Shown here in pieces: positions 6,009 to 6,446 of a DNA stretch of 6,446 nt. The DNA is from an uncultured Clostridia bacterium (GTDB lineage: Bacteria; Bacillota; Clostridia; Oscillospirales; Ruminococcaceae): assembly GCA_946535685.1 (NCBI GenBank), contig CAMNDR010000059.1:1-6446 (forward strand), read 5' to 3'. Position 1 is the first letter of the stretch, and every line of letters starts with the position of its first letter. The notes under the pieces were generated by a model, which was not told the DNA's origin, made no database searches, and was given only the letters and a program-made list of their open reading frames with translations. The position numbers and the translations under genes were made by a program.

Positions 6009-6446
6009 ATGAAAATCGTCATGGCAACGAACAACGAGAACAAGCTCCGGGAGGCCAGGGAGATCCTGGCGCCGCTGGGGATCGAGGTGATCTCGCAGCA
6101 GGAGGCCGGCATTTCCACCAATCCCGATGAAAACGGCGAGACCTTCGCCGAGAATGCGATGATCAAGGCCGCCGCCGTCTATGAGCTGGCGCAGTGCCCG
6201 GTCATTGCGGATGATTCGGGGCTTTGTGTGGATGCGCTCAACGGCGCTCCGGGCGTGTACTCCGCCAGATATGCACCGAAAGGCGAGGAATGCGCTGCTT
6301 TGCTCGCTGAGATGAAGCATGTCCCCGATGAGCAGCGCGGTGCGCATTTCCAGTGCGCCATTGCCTATATCGACGAAAAGGGCTACGGTACCGTGTCCGC
6401 CTCCTGCGCCGGCAAGATCGGCCGGGAAGCACGGGGAGAGAATGGA
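6009..6446 (+). CDS. rdgB: RdgB/HAM1 family XTP/dITP pyrophosphatase (3'-truncated by window edge)
   Basis: This cytosolic house-cleaning enzyme hydrolyses non-canonical purine triphosphates (dITP, XTP, ITP) to monophosphate and pyrophosphate, keeping deaminated bases out of DNA and RNA. The frame is open to the window end and gives 146 residues; the family is usually 190-205 long, so about a quarter is missing. Visible motifs: N-terminal ATNNENKLRE (6-15) for triphosphate binding, ETFAENAMIKA (44-54) with the metal-binding Glu, the hallmark IADDSGLCVDALNGAPGVYSARYA (66-89) containing the catalytic Asp pair, RGAHFQCAIAY (110-120), and SCAGKIGREARGENG, which leads into the expected FGYDP motif just outside the window. 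The segment between SARYA and VPDEQR is a few residues shorter than in E. coli RdgB as I recall it. The gene lies 48 nt after ftsY. Pairing with smc and ftsY, as I recall from clostridial genomes, fits one housekeeping operon. Identification is firm. Confidence 0.95.
   Translation, partial: MKIVMATNNENKLREAREILAPLGIEVISQQEAGISTNPDENGETFAENAMIKAAAVYELAQCPVIADDSGLCVDALNGAPGVYSARYAPKGEECAALLAEMKHVPDEQRGAHFQCAIAYIDEKGYGTVSASCAGKIGREARGENG

Noticed and set aside
4523..6166. A 547-codon open frame on the minus strand across ftsY and the end of the methyltransferase gene
   Set aside because: It is antisense to two clearly identified genes. Its Ser/Ala-rich low-complexity protein is just the reverse reading of the ftsY coding repeats, and it has no family motifs. 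Long antisense frames are common in G+C-rich, codon-biased DNA.

Overview
The window reads as a gene-dense, G+C-rich stretch of chromosome from a clostridial Firmicute, probably of the Ruminococcaceae/Oscillospirales type. The evidence is the smc-ftsY neighbourhood typical of Firmicutes (rnc-smc-ftsY in Bacillus), strong AGGAGG-like ribosome binding sites, and an SMC C-terminal ATPase segment reading SLSGGEQSFVAIAIYF, which I associate with this group. The taxonomic call is an inference from memory, not a search result.

Layout, all on the + strand: (1) positions 2-3253 hold the condensin-like ATPase SMC without its N-terminal Walker A part, which lies before the window; (2) 3319-3963 encode an unrecognised three-helix membrane protein; (3) 3988-4653 encode an integral-membrane methyltransferase of the isoprenylcysteine carboxyl methyltransferase (ICMT)/phospholipid methyltransferase type; (4) 4725-5960 encode FtsY, the signal recognition particle receptor; (5) 6009 to the window end encodes the first about three quarters of the RdgB/HAM1 house-cleaning nucleotide pyrophosphatase. 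Spacers are 65, 24, 71 and 48 nt, so no gene-free stretch exceeds 300 bases. I see no RNA gene, mobile element, CRISPR array or convincing terminator.

Functionally this is a housekeeping cluster: chromosome organisation (SMC), co-translational membrane targeting (FtsY) and nucleotide-pool sanitation (RdgB). Two membrane-protein genes sit in the usual smc-ftsY junction. All five genes are co-directional and closely spaced, so they may be co-transcribed; an imperfect promoter-like sequence before ftsY could give it separate expression.

The most unusual element is the FtsY C-terminus. After a complete NG GTPase domain (ending near residue 300) the protein carries a 111-residue extension: an acidic Glu/Ala/Pro/Thr tract built from 14-residue tandem repeats (42 bp units, nested in an 84 bp higher-order repeat), ending in a short basic and tryptophan-rich tail. 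It looks like an acidic A-domain placed at the C-terminus and capped with a possible membrane-binding motif. I found no evidence for a wholly new system such as a defence island or mobile cassette.
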